In this document: piece by piece, positions 63,896 through 64,000 of the stretch
Numbering within the stretch: the first letter of the stretch is position 1
Layout of the letters: each line of letters begins with the position of its first letter
From: Psychrobacter phenylpyruvicus DSM 7000 = NBRC 102152
GTDB taxonomy: Bacteria > Pseudomonadota > Gammaproteobacteria > Pseudomonadales > Moraxellaceae
Reading direction: 5' to 3'
Assembly (NCBI RefSeq): GCF_000685805.1
Contig: NZ_JMKP01000011.1
Coordinates: 23,433-87,432 of the forward strand
DNA: 64,000 nt
Position numbers and translations under genes: made by a program
The notes under the pieces: generated by a model
Databases searched by the model: none
What the model was told of the DNA's origin: nothing
What the model saw: the letters and a program-made list of their open reading frames with translations, nothing else

Positions 63896-64000
63896 GTTTC
63901 AATCCATGCATCCGTGATTGGATGTGAAAAGTAGTTTTTTGCTTACGTGCAAGCTTTGCTAGTTTCAATCCAAGCACCCGTGATTGGATGCGAACCCTAG
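63896..64000 (-). CRISPR. Edge of a CRISPR array (type I-C-like repeats)
   Basis: Two copies of a 33-34-nt repeat at 63896-63929 and 63962-63995, starting GTTTCAATCCA and ending GGATG(T/C)GAA, separated by about 32-33 nt (a spacer at 63930-63961). The internal GCATCC...GGATGC-like stem and the GTTTCAATCC start are typical of type I-C, where the crRNA runs on the opposite strand, so the array would read leftward and this end is leader-distal. The outer copy differs at four sites, as degenerate terminal repeats do. The array and any cas genes lie beyond 64000. Confidence 0.8.

Overview
The window looks like a chromosomal segment from a Moraxellaceae bacterium, most likely Psychrobacter or a close relative. 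This is an inference from overall protein character (GabT, HmuSTUV, a ZnuD-type receptor, SotB, a BCCT carrier, a Liv operon carrying an acyl-CoA ligase), the AT-rich spacers and the Fur/Zur-like operators; no database search was possible. No rRNA, insertion sequence or intact prophage was seen.

Layout. 1-2.8 kb: the 3' part of gabT (GABA aminotransferase) and an APC amino-acid permease. 3-9 kb: a FrpB/FetA-like TonB-dependent receptor, a YkvI-type membrane protein, a two-domain DUF305 lipoprotein, a DUF924 protein and a YceI protein. 9.4-11.7 kb: tonB-exbB-exbD, which energises outer-membrane receptors. 11.8-26 kb: an iron/heme island with hmuSTUV, a heme-type receptor broken by one in-frame stop, two siderophore receptors and a YojI/PvdE-type ABC exporter. 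25.8-29 kb: a SotB-like MFS exporter and a BCCT (betaine-type) carrier. 29.4-36.5 kb: a complete Liv-type ABC importer operon that includes an acyl-CoA ligase. 37-43.5 kb: a zinc/heme block with a small outer-membrane barrel and a His-rich ZnuD-like receptor, each behind a Zur-box palindrome, divergent from a Fur-box-preceded hemoglobin/transferrin-class receptor. 43.6-47 kb: small membrane proteins, one frameshifted. 47.4-47.6 kb: tRNA-Asp and tRNA-Val. 47.9-49 kb: an orphan HNH endonuclease-type protein.

49.2-56.4 kb holds the most unusual block: cytochrome b561, an OmpR-type regulator, a sensor kinase with an Asp/His-rich periplasmic tract, a PepSY protein with a long Asp/His/Lys-rich tail, a small membrane-anchored protein, an ApbE flavin transferase, a ferric-reductase-like membrane protein and a PAP2 phosphatase. 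Two promoter regions in it carry PmrA-box-like direct repeats (YTTAAK-N5-YTTAAK), which suggests one regulon. 56.7-63.4 kb: nikR-nikABCDE (nickel uptake) followed by a bile-acid:sodium-symporter-like protein. The right edge has a small phage-like ORF and the beginning of a CRISPR array (type I-C-like repeat, probably its leader-distal end), continuing outside the window.

Taken together the segment is mostly metal acquisition and metal sensing: six TonB-dependent receptors, one TonB-ExbBD motor, Fur-like and Zur-like operators, heme and nickel ABC importers, and a candidate envelope redox/metal-response module.
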